NCBI GenBank assembly: GCA_026075535.2
Contig: AP026538.1
Location: 4,092,001 to 4,156,000 of the forward strand
Direction: 5' to 3'
Source: Tricholoma matsutake
Taxonomy: Eukaryota > Basidiomycota > Agaricomycetes > Agaricales > Tricholomataceae
Length of the DNA stretch: 64,000 nucleotides
Under the pieces are notes generated by a model. It saw only the letters and a list, made by a program, of their open reading frames with translations. It did no database searches and was not told the DNA's origin. Below are positions 1 through 10,900 of the stretch, piece after piece (the first letter of the stretch is position 1; each line of letters starts with the position of its first letter). The translations under genes and the position numbers were made by a program.

Positions 1-14
1 GTTGAGTATCATCA
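1..14 (-). repeat. Terminus of an LTR of family B at the window edge
   Basis: Read on the minus strand, bases 14-1 are identical to the first 14 bases of the family B LTRs at 4731 and 13876 (TGATGATACTCAAC). The reverse transcriptase of the neighbouring G-prime element stops making sense exactly here: the copy at 42.2 kb continues through a Leu-Thr-Pro-Leu-Thr stretch, while this one breaks after Leu-Thr-Pro. I read this as a B-type element inserted into G-prime, with its body outside the window. Confidence 0.55.
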
Positions 15-698
15 ACGGGGTGAGCACTGCCATGTGTTCTGCAAGCACTGGCAAGAAAACACTGATGTAATGGACTAGCCCCAGAAATTGCCAAACTTGC
101 TTTGCAGAGGTTGGTGCTTGCCAGTTCAAAACGTGCTCCACCTTGGACCCATCGGCCTCAAGACCTTTCACAGAGATGGGGTGCCCCAAAAAATTAATTT
201 CTGTCATGAATAAGGCTGATTTTTTTTTGTGGAGCAGTACAGCTGAGCAGCCCATAGTGCCTCTAGAACTGCCACTATGTTAGCTTTATGTCCCACCAAA
301 GATGATGACCAGATGATAATGTCATCGAGGTAGACATGGCAGATCCTCCCAATGAGGTCTGATAGTGCCAGCGTTATGCATCGTTGATGAGTAGCTGGTG
401 AGTTTCTTAACCCCATGGGCATTACTACCCATTCCCAAAGGCCAAAGGGTGTTAGCATTGCGGTGTACTTAACATGGTCTGGATGTACCAGCATCTGGGA
501 AAATGAGTTGGTCATGTTGATTTTCCCCCAGATTTTTCCCTTCACACAGTTGGCCAAGATGTTGTCAATTTGAGGCAGTGGGTAGTTATCTGGAGCTGTG
601 ACCTTGTTTAATTTCCTGTAATCATTAACCCATTGTGGCAGAACCGAACTATCTGCTTTTGGAATGATGAAAGATGGTGAGGCATATGGAGATGACAA
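15..698 (-). pseudogene. Reverse transcriptase of G-prime (frameshifted)
   Basis: This is the palm and connection part of a gypsy reverse transcriptase, which copies element RNA into DNA in the virus-like particle. Visible motifs on the minus strand are WVNDYRKLN near the start, FGLWEWVVMPMGLRNSPATH and the catalytic VYLDDIII, so both active-site aspartates are present. The frame breaks around the nine-T run at 220-228. Downstream bases 15-203 continue the domain in another frame (EINFLGHPIS, then a QFLG motif). The domain then ends at the B-type LTR terminus at the window edge. The family assignment is firm. The copy is non-functional as written. Confidence 0.85.
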
Positions 699-835
699 AG
701 GTCGTATTCATCCTGCTTTAACATGTTGTTTGATTAATGTCTTCCAGCCTTCCCTGTACTTTCTGGGGCAGGAGTAAGTGTGTCCCACTGATATTGGGAC
801 ACTGGGTTTGACTTCAATATGATGGTAGACATTTG

Positions 836-1579
836 TCAGCAAGTCATTGGCGTGTCCACAGGGAAACAGTCTGCAAAGTGCATCTTGTAAGTCACATCTA
901 ACTTATCCAAGATCGTCTGTGCAGCCAGCTGTTCAATTCTCTTTCTGATAGCAGCAATAACACAAGGTGGGTGGGACAAATGTGCATTGAAATTGAAGCA
1001 TTCTGGATTTTCAGCAAAAACACATTGTAATTCCTCATGTACCATTTTATGCACTTTCTGAGCCCACGCGAGGCCTTCCCTAATAGACTTTGCCTCTCTT
1101 TTTCTGTCATCTTGAGCCAAGATGTGCACCCTCAGTGGTTTAACATGTGGTGGGTTCAAAAGGTCATATTGTGACTCCTTAGCTATTGGTGTCCTGAGGT
1201 ACGCATTGACAATGATTTTGTTTCTTGACAGGAAGTCCAGTCCTAAGATGATATCGGTGCAAAGGTTTGGACAAATAATTGCATTAACAACTCTCAATTT
1301 CCATGATACATCTAAGGATTGCAATTGCAGGTGTAATTTACAGTATTCTGATAAGCTAGAGTCCGAGTTTTTCTCTCCATTCAAGGCACCAGTAACAGGA
1401 AAAGGCTTGAAAAGTTTGCAGCAAACGAGTCCCATAATGTCTACAAGCTCAGATGAAATCAGCACTGGTGGGGAGCCATGGTCAATAAGGGCTCGTATTG
1501 GGGTAGGAGCACAGGTTAGGGGCATGTCTAGACAGCAGTCCCACCACAAATGTGATGGCAAGGAGAGGGGCATGTTCAT
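836..1579 (-). pseudogene. Aspartic protease and linker of G-prime pol
   Basis: The N-terminal part has the retropepsin-like signature ALIDHGSPPVLI, followed by the second conserved segment IILGLDFLS. The usual D-S/T-G triad is D-H-G, as in the related copy at 40.7 kb, so this is a trait of the lineage and not damage. The protease would cut the Gag-Pol polyprotein. The reading frame starts in an ATGA overlap with the end of gag, a one-base overlap that shifts pol relative to gag. Downstream residues form the linker leading to reverse transcriptase; the frame is lost between 698 and 836. Confidence 0.8.
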
Positions 1580-2577
1580 GTATCTGAAGCTTCATCTGCT
1601 GACATGTCAAAACTGTCATCACTTTCTGTCTCGAAAACACCTGCCACAACAGTTGACCCCATCACTTTGAAGGCAGCTTTCGCCTTGAGTGCCTCAGATA
1701 GTGTGACACTCTTGCAAGCTTCCAGAGACAGTCTCCTTTTGTTCCCAAGCAGGCAATCTCCAGTGAAGTGGCTGGCATAAAACAATCTGCAACGGAAACA
1801 ACCGCGGTGAGCTTTAGGGAGATCATGTTCAGCTGGAGTAAGCTTAGCAGTGAATGTTTGACTGCTGTTCATTGAGTTTGTGAGGACAGCGGGATTGGTA
1901 GTGGAACTGGATGCCGCAGCGGCATTGCTCGCTCCCGCAGTAGCACATGTAGTCTTTGCATTTGTGCATGCTGCAGCTTGTGCGATCTTGACCCATTCTT
2001 TGTGCTTATTCAGGTTTTCTACATTGAGCAGGTGGACTTGCTGGATCCATGCTTTGAGGTCTGTGATGTTGTCAAGGGTGCTGTGGGTGTTGTTCGTGTC
2101 ATAGGACCCCTTAAGCGCAACAGAGAGTTGAGGGACAAAATGGGCTTGCAATTTAGGTTCCATGATGTGATAGTCAGAACCAGCAATTCCTAATTCCGCA
2201 TTAGCCTCTCATACCGCTTCTGTCCATGAAAGGAACACTTTTGAGCTCTGCATGGAGATTTGCATAGCTACCAAGTCATCTTGCCAGTTGGTAGGCAGGA
2301 ATTTCTTCTTGAATTCAAGCATAAATGCAGGGAAGGTAAGCAGCAGAAGGCGATCATGGTGTGTGTTGACCCAGGATTGTACCGAGGATCCTTCAAAGTT
2401 GTAAATCATGTTCACTACACACTCATCTTCAGCTATTTTCTTGTTCTGAAAGAATCTCTGACACGCATTTTCAAAAATGCATACCACTGTGATCATGATA
2501 CATCTGGCTGACAATACAGGTGCATGGTTGCCCTTTCCTCTGGTGACTACAGCTGGGGCATAGGGAGTGTTGTCCAT
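1576..2577 (-). pseudogene. Gag of G-prime with one in-frame stop
   Basis: Gag forms the particle shell and binds RNA. The likely start is the Met at 2577 (MDNTPYAP), which aligns with MSNANNIPYA of the copy at 39646. Both continue into a retrotransposon-gag region (NMIYNFEGSSVQSWV here, ILYNFKSTEIQTWV there). A single TGA at 2209-2211 interrupts the frame and is probably a former CGA arginine codon; the downstream part resumes in the same frame. Near the C-terminus is a knuckle with spacing C-X2-C-X6-H-X4-C (CFRCRLFYASHFTGDC), two residues longer than the retroviral C-X2-C-X4-H-X4-C. Confidence 0.8.
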
Positions 2578-2970
2578 TGGAGAATTCAAGATGGAGTCAG
2601 AGTCAGATGAGTCTGATGAAGAGTCTGGAGGACTAGGACGTAAGGTGCTGGGTGCAGAGGCAGGGGGTGTCTGGGCGAGGTCAAGTAAGCTTGGCGGTGT
2701 TGTCAGGGGACTTGAGGATGTCGGTGAAGGAAGTACATGTCCCTTGCTCTGGGTGGTGAGAGGGATACAAGTGGACAGTTTGTGAGACAGGTTGTGGGGG
2801 TGTGGGGGCAGGCAAGAAATGGGTATTGACCTGTTGCGAAAAGGGTGAAGCAAAAGTGTGCCATATATATATTAAATCTATGGTGACTATATGCATGAGA
2901 GACAATGATGTGGAGCTAGCTAGTGACATAGTTTTTCCAGTGTTTCGAAAAGGCGGTGGGCGTGGCATGG

Positions 2971-4049
2971 CATGGCATGAGTTTGAACAGAAGTGGCGGG
3001 TAACACAGAGATAACACCGGGGGTAACATGGGAGATAATGCAGGATAAGGTGTCAGTATTGATGTTGCTTCTTTTAAATGAATTATGCTCATCACAAAAA
3101 AAAAGTGGAAGGGAGAGTGCTTTCCCAACACTCAAGGGACCAAGCTGTGAGGAATGTGGTATCAATTCAAGGAAGATTTCTCTACTATGACAAATGGGTC
3201 GTGTATCTAAGGAACTCGTATGTGATAGTCATGTGATTGTGTAGATGATATAAGTAATAGTTTGTGATCGCATGTAGGCAAGTTGTAAGAGAAACAGTTC
3301 TCTTACAAAATAATTGTGCAAACAATCATTCAAAGATTGCCTACTTTGACCACTACTAATGTGATACTTTGACTGCTACTAATCTCATGCATTGCTAGCC
3401 AATGCTGTGATATTGGATGACTTCCTGTAGCATCTGGAAACACAGATTCTGATTTCAAATTGTGTTTGCCAAGTGATACATGAGAGCTCCCTGAGACCCC
3501 CAGAAAATATTTCACACCCAGAAGGCATTGTAAACTTTATATCTGAACAAGGGGGTTCCCCCCCTCTTCCAGCAGTAAATTTCCTTTTTTTCCATCTCTG
3601 ACTAAGTGATGTCAACCTTACCCAAATCCAGCAAAATTATGACATTGGCATGCTCAGTGCAAGTACAGTGATACTAAGTGTACAGGGAGTGATGCATCAC
3701 TGTACACATCATTCCCCTTTGCAGAGTTAGTACAAGTCAGTACTAGTTGATGCCTGTGATGCATTACACATTGCAGTCCCGCCATAGATACAAGTGATAC
3801 ATCACATGCAGTCAGACTGATGTATCATAAATTCACAAACTGGTTATGTTATTTGAATGGCAAATATCTCTGGAATATGTTGCATATGTCAGAATGGCTT
3901 AAAAAACATCCTCAATTCTTGAAACATCAATTTTCTGACCTCAAATCAAAATCATTCCATAAGTCTGGATGCCAGCCTTTTCTTGAGTGAGTTGCAAAAA
4001 AAATTAGAGTCAATTTGGCAGGGTGTAGAAATATGATATTCTACTAGTC
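2971..4049. other. Non-coding transposon debris
   Basis: No supportable gene. AT-rich sequence with many short palindromic words around TGATGCATCA (3690-3830). A piece near 3665-3690 (gatac-aagtgtac-gggagtg) recurs near 37587-37612, so part of this is an older dispersed repeat. The right-hand part probably is the 3' non-coding side of fragment E, which ends near 4050. I could not find the 5' LTR of G-prime here. Confidence 0.45.
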
Positions 4050-4257
4050 GAAAGTTGTAGCTACATTGTCTGGGATGCATTGATGGGATTTGTATTTTGT
4101 TGAGCTAAAATCTCAGACATGGATTTGAGCATCTTGGGTCACCATCCATGTTATCATGTGGTGCTCCCATCTCCGAATTGTTGCAACTGGGACAGACCTC
4201 AAAGCCTTTGGCATGTTTTCTTTAAGTGTGTCATAGGTGAAGAGAGGTGGGGATGCC
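4050..4257 (-). pseudogene. C-terminal fragment of a transposon-associated unknown protein (E)
   Basis: The minus strand below 4257 reads an open frame with SPPLFTYDTLKENMPKALRS, TIRRWEHHMITWM, a stop, then FSSTKYKSH and CIPDNVATTFD. It continues exactly in frame from bases 19582-19740 (plus strand) once element A1 is removed. Proteins with this TIRRWEHRM and KYKSHRRIP pattern are, as far as I recall, common repeated hypothetical proteins near transposases in Agaricomycetes; I cannot confirm this. Function unknown. It was the target of the A1 insertion, with its ATGCC at 4253-4257 forming one half of the TSD. Confidence 0.45.
4253..4257 (+). repeat. TSD of A1, left copy (ATGCC)
   Basis: Five bases immediately before the A1 5' LTR. 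The partner, GGCAT at 19736-19740, flanks the inverted A1 3' LTR. Confidence 0.75.
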
Positions 4258-4692
4258 TGTAAGGGGACTAGGGGGGACTAGGGGGGGTGCCCTGTGTGTT
4301 TCTCCTATTTTTTATGTTCGTTCTATATTTTTCCTCACTTCATTTCCTTCTATTCTTCATTTTCTATGATTTTTCCGGATTTTATTACTAATTTCCCTTT
4401 CTATCACATTTGTGCATGTTGACAGTTTTATATTTAGAGGTGGAACACCCCTTCCAACATCTACTGCTTGGTATGATGTTATTCAGCGGCCTTGATCTGC
4501 CTATCTCCACCTTTTCTATTTTTAGGTTATTATTTGATTTTTGCTGTCTTCACATATACTGGGCATTGGCAAAGGGACCTTAGAGTTTTCTCTTCAGATT
4601 TCCCTTTGCTAGGTGTGCCCCCAATCCCTGTAATATGTAGTATAATTTTAACTTTGGATTTCCCTTTGCTAGAGGCTGAGGTTGCCCTTATA
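4258..4692 (+). mobile_element. 5' LTR of gypsy element A1
   Basis: The LTR starts TGTAAGG and ends CCTTATA, a 7-base imperfect inverted terminus. Three related copies lie at 14200-14625, 19741-20176 and 27287-27712. The A1 body is not next to it: element B inserted 38 bases inside, and the body now lies inverted at 20177-25269. The word AGAGTTTTCT at 4582-4591 is complementary to a site just after the LTR and may mark the RNA 5' end. Confidence 0.85.
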
Positions 4693-4694
4693 GT

Positions 4695-4704
4695 AGAAAA
4701 CTCT
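4695..4704 (+). other. Self-priming primer-binding site of A1
   Basis: AGAAAACTCT begins three bases after the LTR and is the exact reverse complement of AGAGTTTTCT inside the LTR (4582-4591). In Tf1/sushi-type chromoviruses the mRNA 5' end folds back to prime cDNA from such a site. No tRNA 3' end (TGG...) match is seen here. Confidence 0.55.
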
Positions 4705-4730
4705 CTCCTAAGGCCCGAAATTGCAAACAC

Positions 4731-5915
4731 TGATGATACTCAACCTGGGAAAACCACCAAAACTGCTGATGATATTTGCACAAGTCAGAGGAAGGGTGCG
4801 AGATGTTCCAAATGTTCATGGTCCAACCTATGGGAAGACAACTAGTTGGTACTAGTTGTAAAGGTAGTTCTATAAGAGAGGAAGGTGTTTGGCATGGTCC
4901 GATGGAGTATCAATTGATATCGAGGACGATTGATGAGATTGATGGCAAACAATGTTTATCGTCGAGGGTCGATGTGCGAATTCTAAGGACTTTTGGTGGA
5001 TCGATAGTATACGAAGGTTATAGCCAATGGCTATGAAGTGTTGGAATGGTTACTAGTGCTAACAATAAGAGGATCAAAGGAGGATCGAGGATGAGGATGG
5101 TCACAGAGGTTTCTCATCGATCGAGAAAACTCATAGAAGCTTAGGTGGTTTAGAGGATAGACTGGATTCTTAGAACTTTATACGAGGTGATATGTGAAGA
5201 TTTCTTCTATTCCCAAGTAGATACTACAGAGTTTTATATGTTTTAAGAGAAACTTCCTAAAATGGTATAAGAAACATGTGTAGAACATGAGGCAAAAGAT
5301 ATGAGTTAAAACATGAGGCTAAAATGAGACTGGAATCCGAACAAGAAAGAGATATATCATATGATGAAGGAGTAATAAAGGGAAAGAACTAAAAGAGACT
5401 GTCCTTTGTGTATAAACCACGCTAAGTCTCACAATAATCCGTCCAGCAGGTTCTGTACATGATAGGGACTTGGAACGAGGCTGACCTACTATCAGCAGGT
5501 TTGAGCACGAGTTGGAATACTCCCTGGTGCATGGTATTCCACTATTTAGATAATGAATGCGGCGCCCAATGTTGCTCATAGTCTCTCAATGTCGATCGAT
5601 AATGCTCGATGACAGTCGACAATGGTCCACGATGTTCGATCACAGTCGCGGTTGTTTGAAGTTGATTGGGGATATTTGATGTTTGTTCAGAGGGATCTTA
5701 GGGCATTTCGAGGTAGTCCTAAAGTTGTGCAATGTGGTTTCTAAGTATGATTGATGTCGCTGGTGATGTTTTGATGTGGTCGATATGATATCGCAATCGA
5801 TAGACCTGGTCAGAAGTGGTCACGCTGCTTCTGGGACATCGTAGGAGTTAGCCAATGTGATTAGAATGCGGTTGTAATGGTGAATCGGCCTTTGAGCCAA
5901 GGGGACAACCTATCA
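4731..5915 (-). mobile_element. 3' LTR of gypsy element B (1185 bp)
   Basis: On the minus strand it begins TGATAGG and ends TATCATCA (TG..CA). The other LTR of B is split between 13876-14053 and 25270-26287. It abuts a polypurine tract on its inner side and A1 sequence on its outer side. The flanking AACAC (4726-4730) matches AATGC on the far side (25266-25270 read minus). Both would derive from AACGC by CpG transitions, and A2 still has AACGC at this site. Several short ATCGAT-rich stretches are visible; no gene is carried. Confidence 0.85.
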
Positions 5916-5930
5916 TCCTCCCCCTTACTG
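5916..5930 (-). other. Polypurine tract of B
   Basis: The minus strand reads AGTAAGGGGGAGGA directly before the 3' LTR start. This is the expected plus-strand primer, left by RNase H digestion. A 19-base exact copy including it occurs at 9181-9199. Confidence 0.8.
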
Positions 5931-6071
5931 AAATTCTGACCATCCTGGTCAGTTGAGCCAAAATAACTGGGTCATGTGACATTGTTGATCATTGATTTAA
6001 GACGTGTCATGGTTCAAACTTTTCTCCTTCTATTCGATCTCCTTCATCGTTCTCTTCTGAACCTCAACAGC

Positions 6072-7455
6072 ATGTCTATCCTCGCTGAACTCGCCATTCC
6101 CATCCTCGATCACGCGAAATTGATGCCCAAGGCTGGCAAGGCCAAAGAATTTAACTTCAAAATCTGGGGTCAGGTTTTTTGTGAGAAAATGGTGTGTTTT
6201 TCCCTTTCCTTCGTTTATCTGCTTCCTGACCTCATTGATAGGCTGAATATGACAATCTGATTGGATCATTTGATGAGGTACGTGATGACCATGTGCAGGT
6301 GACGTTGGATGAGGCAATTGGCCTGTTCGCACCATTTGCTCGTGAGGGCTGGCTTTCATGGGGGGGCAAGTATCTTTTTGAGGAGTACTCGAGGAAAATC
6401 AAGGCAGAGAGGCAGAGAGAGGAGGAGAGGGTGGCTTGGCAGGTGGCCATCGAGGCCAAGGTGAAGAGGATTGAGGAGTGATGGGACGCGCTGGTCGAGG
6501 CGCATTGAGTGTTCTTGGCTGAGGTTTGTGCCAAAAGCGTGTCAAAGGAGGAGTTTCATGATCGGACCACCACGCTCGAGATTATGCACCTCTCGATCGA
6601 TCAGGATGAGGCCATGGACAAGGAGGTGCCTACAAATGCACCTCCCATCAAACACGTTGTTGAGAAGTGGAAGGCAGACGAGATGGATGAGGAGGAGGAG
6701 GATGAGGATGAGCTTGATCAGGAGCCCGTGGTCGCAAAGTGGGTGCAATTGGAGGAGGGTGATCTGATCACCTTCCATGGGCTGGTAAGTCCTCGTTTTA
6801 CTTCGATATCATTCAGAATAATCAGGCTTTCAATCTTGCTTTAGTGTGATCATTGCGCAGGACTGAGGATGTTGCAGGAATGCATCATCAAAGAGGGCGC
6901 ACTCAAGTGCAAACAATGCACTCAGGGGCTGCAAGGCTGCTACTGGGAGGGAGTGTGAAGGCAAGGACTCCAACAAGGTGAGTTGAGGAAAAAGGCAGGC
7001 TCAAAGCGAGCTACAAAGGTTACTGGGGAGTCGATGGAGGTGTCGACTCCAAGATGTAGTAAGTGAATCTTCTCAATAACAATTATGATCGCTAATCTGT
7101 ATGATTACTTAGTGATACACATTTGGGCCATCCAGCCCATCAAAAATGCTGAAGCTGGACCCTTGAAAGTTGATGAGCGCCCAAAACGAACAATGAAGGC
7201 GAAGGGAAAATTGGCTGAGAAGGAGAAGGGGAAGGGAAAAGTGAGAGAATGAGAGGTCGAACCTGAAATCGTGGGTCAGGTCGAGGGGCAGTTGATGGTG
7301 GGCGAGGATGAAATGACGCAGTTGGATGCAGCATGACTCCAGTGTCGTTATCTCACAGAAGTGCTGGTGCGCAAGAAGCTGGAAGTGGAGGTACTGATGG
7401 AGGAGATCGAGGTTTTGGAGAGGAAGTAGGAGGAATCCCAGTAGTAATATGTTTT
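6072..7455 (+). pseudogene. Antisense gene inside element B: coiled-coil, acidic, six-cysteine protein
   Basis: A spliced plus-strand gene lying between the end of B pol and the B polypurine tract, antisense to the retrotransposon. Exon 1 begins MSILAELAIPILDHA. A GT..AG intron (about 6191-6240) follows, then an Arg/Lys/Glu-rich helical stretch (YSRKIKAERQREEERVAWQ), an acidic run (DEMDEEEEDEDELDQE) and a second intron (6784-6843). Next comes a six-cysteine cluster spaced C-X2-C-X8-C-X8-C-X2-C-X6-C (CDHC ... KCKQC ... GC), close to but not identical with Zn2Cys6. The tail is basic then leucine/glutamate-rich, likely coiled coil. In-frame stops (6479-6481, 6505-6507 and at least three later) are mostly TGA where CGA is the simplest ancestor. 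Function unknown; a DNA- or RNA-binding role is inference from the cluster. Confidence 0.6.
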
Positions 7456-7774
7456 ATTGGTTTTAATTTTATCATTTTTCTTGTGTCCGAAGGTTTGAAT
7501 TGAGAAATATTGTGTACGATCGAAGCCAAGAAATGTAAGATATATGCAAAAAAACATAGGAGAGAAAAAGAAAAAGAAAGTAAGATGGACAATTTATCAA
7601 AATGAGACATAGGAGAAAGGCTCAGAACTCCTTCATAGCCGAAAAACCCCGTCGAGGTTGTGCGAACATGTTTCGAACAATATCGCCACTTGTAATAGTA
7701 CACTGTTATAAGATTGAGAGTTTGTTTCAATATCACAAGTAAGGAAAATAAAAGAAAAAATGCTCTATTTGTCT

Positions 7775-9150
7775 TCATTGAGGTCAGGAATACCTTCGTC
7801 GATGTCTCTGTTGATGTCCGATGTTGTTCAAAGTTGTTTGAGCTGACAATTGTCGATATTGAAGAAGTTCAGAGGAAGGGGAATTGATTTTCGTGCTAGA
7901 TAGGGTAGAACTCGGAAAGCAGCCACTGGTCAATGAAGAACTGAACCATCAAGCTCACAAACAATATAAGCGCCACCGTAGTTTTGTGTGATAACAATGA
8001 GTGGGCCAGGATATCAAGCTCGCATTTTTCAATTAAGGGCTTTCTCGATCTGTGTGTTTTGCATGAGTATGAGGTCACCTTTTTCGAAATTGTAGTCTTG
8101 AATTGTTCGCTTGTGAACTTCTTTGAAGCGTTTTGCAGCTTCTCGTTGAGTGGTGTAGACTCTAGAGTAGAGTACTTTGAGATCAGTCAAGCATTTCTGT
8201 AGTGCAATAGCACATCAGGCAATGAGATCAGTGGAGGAAAGTATCGAGTCGGGTGGTGGCTGTAGATATGTCGCTTCTGAGATGTCGAGAGGGATGAGTG
8301 GATGAGAACCTGTGATTGCAAAATAGGGCGAACAGCCCATTTGTTTTCAAACTGTTACCCATTCTGCCCAAAAGACCGAGTAGGTCCCAACTGACCATTG
8401 AGTTTGATCGCCATCAACGGCCTTGTAAAGTGACTGTTGTATGTCGAAGTGGGCTCATTCGATGAGGCCATTGGTGCAAGAATTGTACCCACTTATCTGA
8501 ATGTGATTGATATGATATTGCTTTGCCAAGTATTCAAGAGCAGCAAGAAATGCTGGGCTGTTGTCAGTAATGATTTCATAAAGCAAGCCCCATCAACAAA
8601 TGATTTCTTCAAAAATTCAATTGCCGATGGTCTTTGCTGTTTCATTGCAAAGCATCCTGAATTCCGGCCAGTATAATATTGAACATCGACCTTGTACTAT
8701 ATAGCGATATCCACCAGAAGGCGGCATGTGCATTGTGTCAATGTAGACTTTTCCAAATAGAGGGGTGGGGTGGCGATGATTGGTGGAATAAGGAGATTTT
8801 GAGTTTGTTGCAACTGACAGTAATGGCACATTCGGATGTACTATGTGATATTGGCTTTCAGGTTGGGCCACCAGAATCATAGGGCGACGTGAGATTTTGT
8901 GGCAAAGATCATTTTGTGTCCGATATGGTTGTGCGATGACCAGATAATATCGATGTGACATTCTGGGATCGCGATGATCTTGTGTTCTCCATGACAATCT
9001 TTTCACCATAGTTTTCCGGAATCTATGAAGAACTCGGTGCAATATTGCACGAAGGTAGCATACTCAGTATCTGATAGATTTGGGGGTCGCACCATGTCGT
9101 CTAACCATCTATGAATGAGCAATAATCATTCATCTTCTTTCTTTGTTTTG
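7775..9150 (-). pseudogene. Integrase of element B (frameshifted)
   Basis: On the minus strand from about 9.1 kb: a degraded His/Cys zinc-binding region; the core start KVYIDTMHMPPSGGYRYIV with the first catalytic Asp (YID); an ITDN segment giving the second; then a C-terminal stretch with RYLGPLIVITQNYGGAYIVC and RPVAAFRVLPYLA. Integrase joins element DNA to the host genome. Several frame changes (about 8.6-8.7 kb) and stops (for example in the LIA*CAIAL segment) break it. It ends near 7775, converging on the antisense gene, which ends near 7455. Boundaries are approximate. Confidence 0.7.
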
Positions 9151-9155
9151 TCCGA

Positions 9156-9750
9156 TCAAGGTATGTCTTCATACAAAACATCCTCCCCCTTACTGAAATC
9201 TGAGGCTTGGGCGAAAGCTGGATATGTCGCGTGAGAGGGGAAAGGTCGAATTGAAACTGGGTTGATTTGGTGAACAAAGCCATATAGTTTGTCGATCCAA
9301 TCGCCAAATTCTTCTTCTACTTTGATATCACCATCTTCGGTTTGTCGAGGACATCGTGAAAGACTGTCCGGCCCATGGTGCATACCTGCAACATGAACTA
9401 GCGTGAAGTGGAACGTTAGAATCAAAACAATCCATCGATTGATGCTAGCGCTAGGTGCGATATTGGGATTTGAGAGCATGCCTTTGATATATCTTGCATC
9501 GACTTTGACAATAAGGTTTCGTACCCCTATCAAATATAATCAAAGTGCACCAAGAGCTCAATATAAACCATAAAGTTCGAGTTTTGGTTGCGAGAACTGG
9601 GATTCACAGTCGTTAAGTGTGATCGAGCCAAATTGACTGTAGTATCATTTTCGAGGATTATCGCAGTCGCATTGCGCTAGGAAATAGCCGATTGTGATGC
9701 TCGATGTGTCGACTGCGAGGATGACTGGGGCATTCAAGGTATAGTTGATT
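9156..9750 (-). pseudogene. RNase H of element B
   Basis: RNase H removes the RNA template. The minus strand shows VILAVDTSS (first catalytic Asp region), then DARYIKGML, PSASINRWIVLIL and GPDSLSRCP, the usual C-terminal Asp-Ser-Leu-Ser-Arg mark of gypsy RNase H. An in-frame stop lies between 9533 and 9753. The tail contains the internal polypurine tract. Confidence 0.75.
9181..9199 (-). other. Internal second polypurine tract of B
   Basis: ATTTCAGTAAGGGGGAGGA on the minus strand is identical over 19 bases to the terminal polypurine tract region at 5916-5934. Here it is translated as part of a SDFSKGEDVLYED segment downstream of RNase H. It could act like a central polypurine tract; see findings. 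Confidence 0.5.
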
Positions 9751-9752
9751 GC

Positions 9753-10900
9753 TCAAATCACTGGCGAGTTTAGCAGTGCTTGCTTGAGATCTTCTTGTGC
9801 TGATACCTGAGATGGGCCGAATTTGAAGGGTACATCTTTTTGAGTAAGGTTGATTAGCATGGCTGCTCGATGTGCGAAACTCTGAATAAAAATTCGACAA
9901 ACTCCAATCGTTCCTAAGAACACCTTAACTTCCGTGAGCGTATGACACGGACTCCAATTCTGACACTTATCGATATGCGTCGGGTCAGCCATTCGACCTT
10001 GAATATTGCATCGATGACCTAAAATGATTATTTCAGGGACACAAGCAAATAGTTTTGGTCCTGAGAACGTCCCACCACAATACTTCATGTGCTGGACAAT
10101 ATGATTCAGGTTCTCAAAATGCTCCCATACGAATCGTTGAATGCCTGAGTTGTCAGCAATTGTTTTGTAAGACCCACCGATCGTTCAATATTCCGATTTT
10201 GGACCCTTCACTGGTGTGTTGTCGATATAAGGGATCGTGATATGAGGGACTTCGGGTTGTAGGATGAAAGTGACATCATCATGTAAGATCAGAACTGAGT
10301 TTGTCCAACCCATTGGTAGGGTGACAATTCAAAGTGCGCCGAATGGGGTCTGGAAAGTTGTTAGATCTCGAGAAGATTCAGCTATGAGCCTTTCATCGAA
10401 TGCGACATATAAATCCAACATCCCACCACAAGCATGTCCCCCAAACTGTTTGGCTAAATGCTTGGGGATCGGGACTACGCCTGAGTGCTGAATCGTAACT
10501 TGGTTTAGTGGCTCGAGACTGTTGACTATTCGGAGCAATTTTGCATCTTTCTTTGCAATGCAAAACCATTGTGATCGGTATGACGAGTTCAACGACTTGT
10601 AGACTCCTGCTTCGATCTTCTTTTTCAGCATTTTGCAGATCTGTTCATACAAACCAGGCAGTATGGGGATATTGCATTTGACCCAAGGAGTGTGAGGGAC
10701 GACTGGGAACTTGATAGGGGGGAAGAAATTGGGTCAAAACCTTCCTCATTCATTTTCGGTCCATGCAAACCCCACTTGCTGGTTTTGAATGAAGTCATGC
10801 ATGAGATCTTGTTCTTGAGGCCATAGAAAATTGCCTGGATGATTTCGATCGATGATGTTTTTGTGTTCAAGGTTATATCGAGGGGTTGGTTCGAATATCG
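9753..10900 (-). pseudogene. Reverse transcriptase of element B
   Basis: From high to low coordinate: VYKSLNSSYRSQWFCIAKKD, RIVNSLEPLNQVTI, FQTPFGALLRIV, LPMGWTNSVLI, then PYIDNTPVKGP where related elements have YIDD, and the connection with EVKVFLGTIGVCRIFIQ. The second active-site Asp is therefore Asn (GAC to AAC), so this copy would be catalytically dead even if translated. A frame change near 10.3 kb and stops split it further. Confidence 0.75.

Larger units (their letters stand above)
15..2970 (-). mobile_element. Ty3/gypsy retrotransposon G-prime, 3' truncated
   Basis: On the minus strand, going down from about 2.9 kb, there is gag with a cysteine knuckle, an aspartic protease, and then reverse transcriptase up to the break at base 14. 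The same family occurs on the plus strand at 39616-44573. RNase H and integrase lie outside the window or are lost. I did not find its 5' LTR between 2970 and 4050. It is decayed by in-frame stops and at least two frame changes. Confidence 0.85.
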
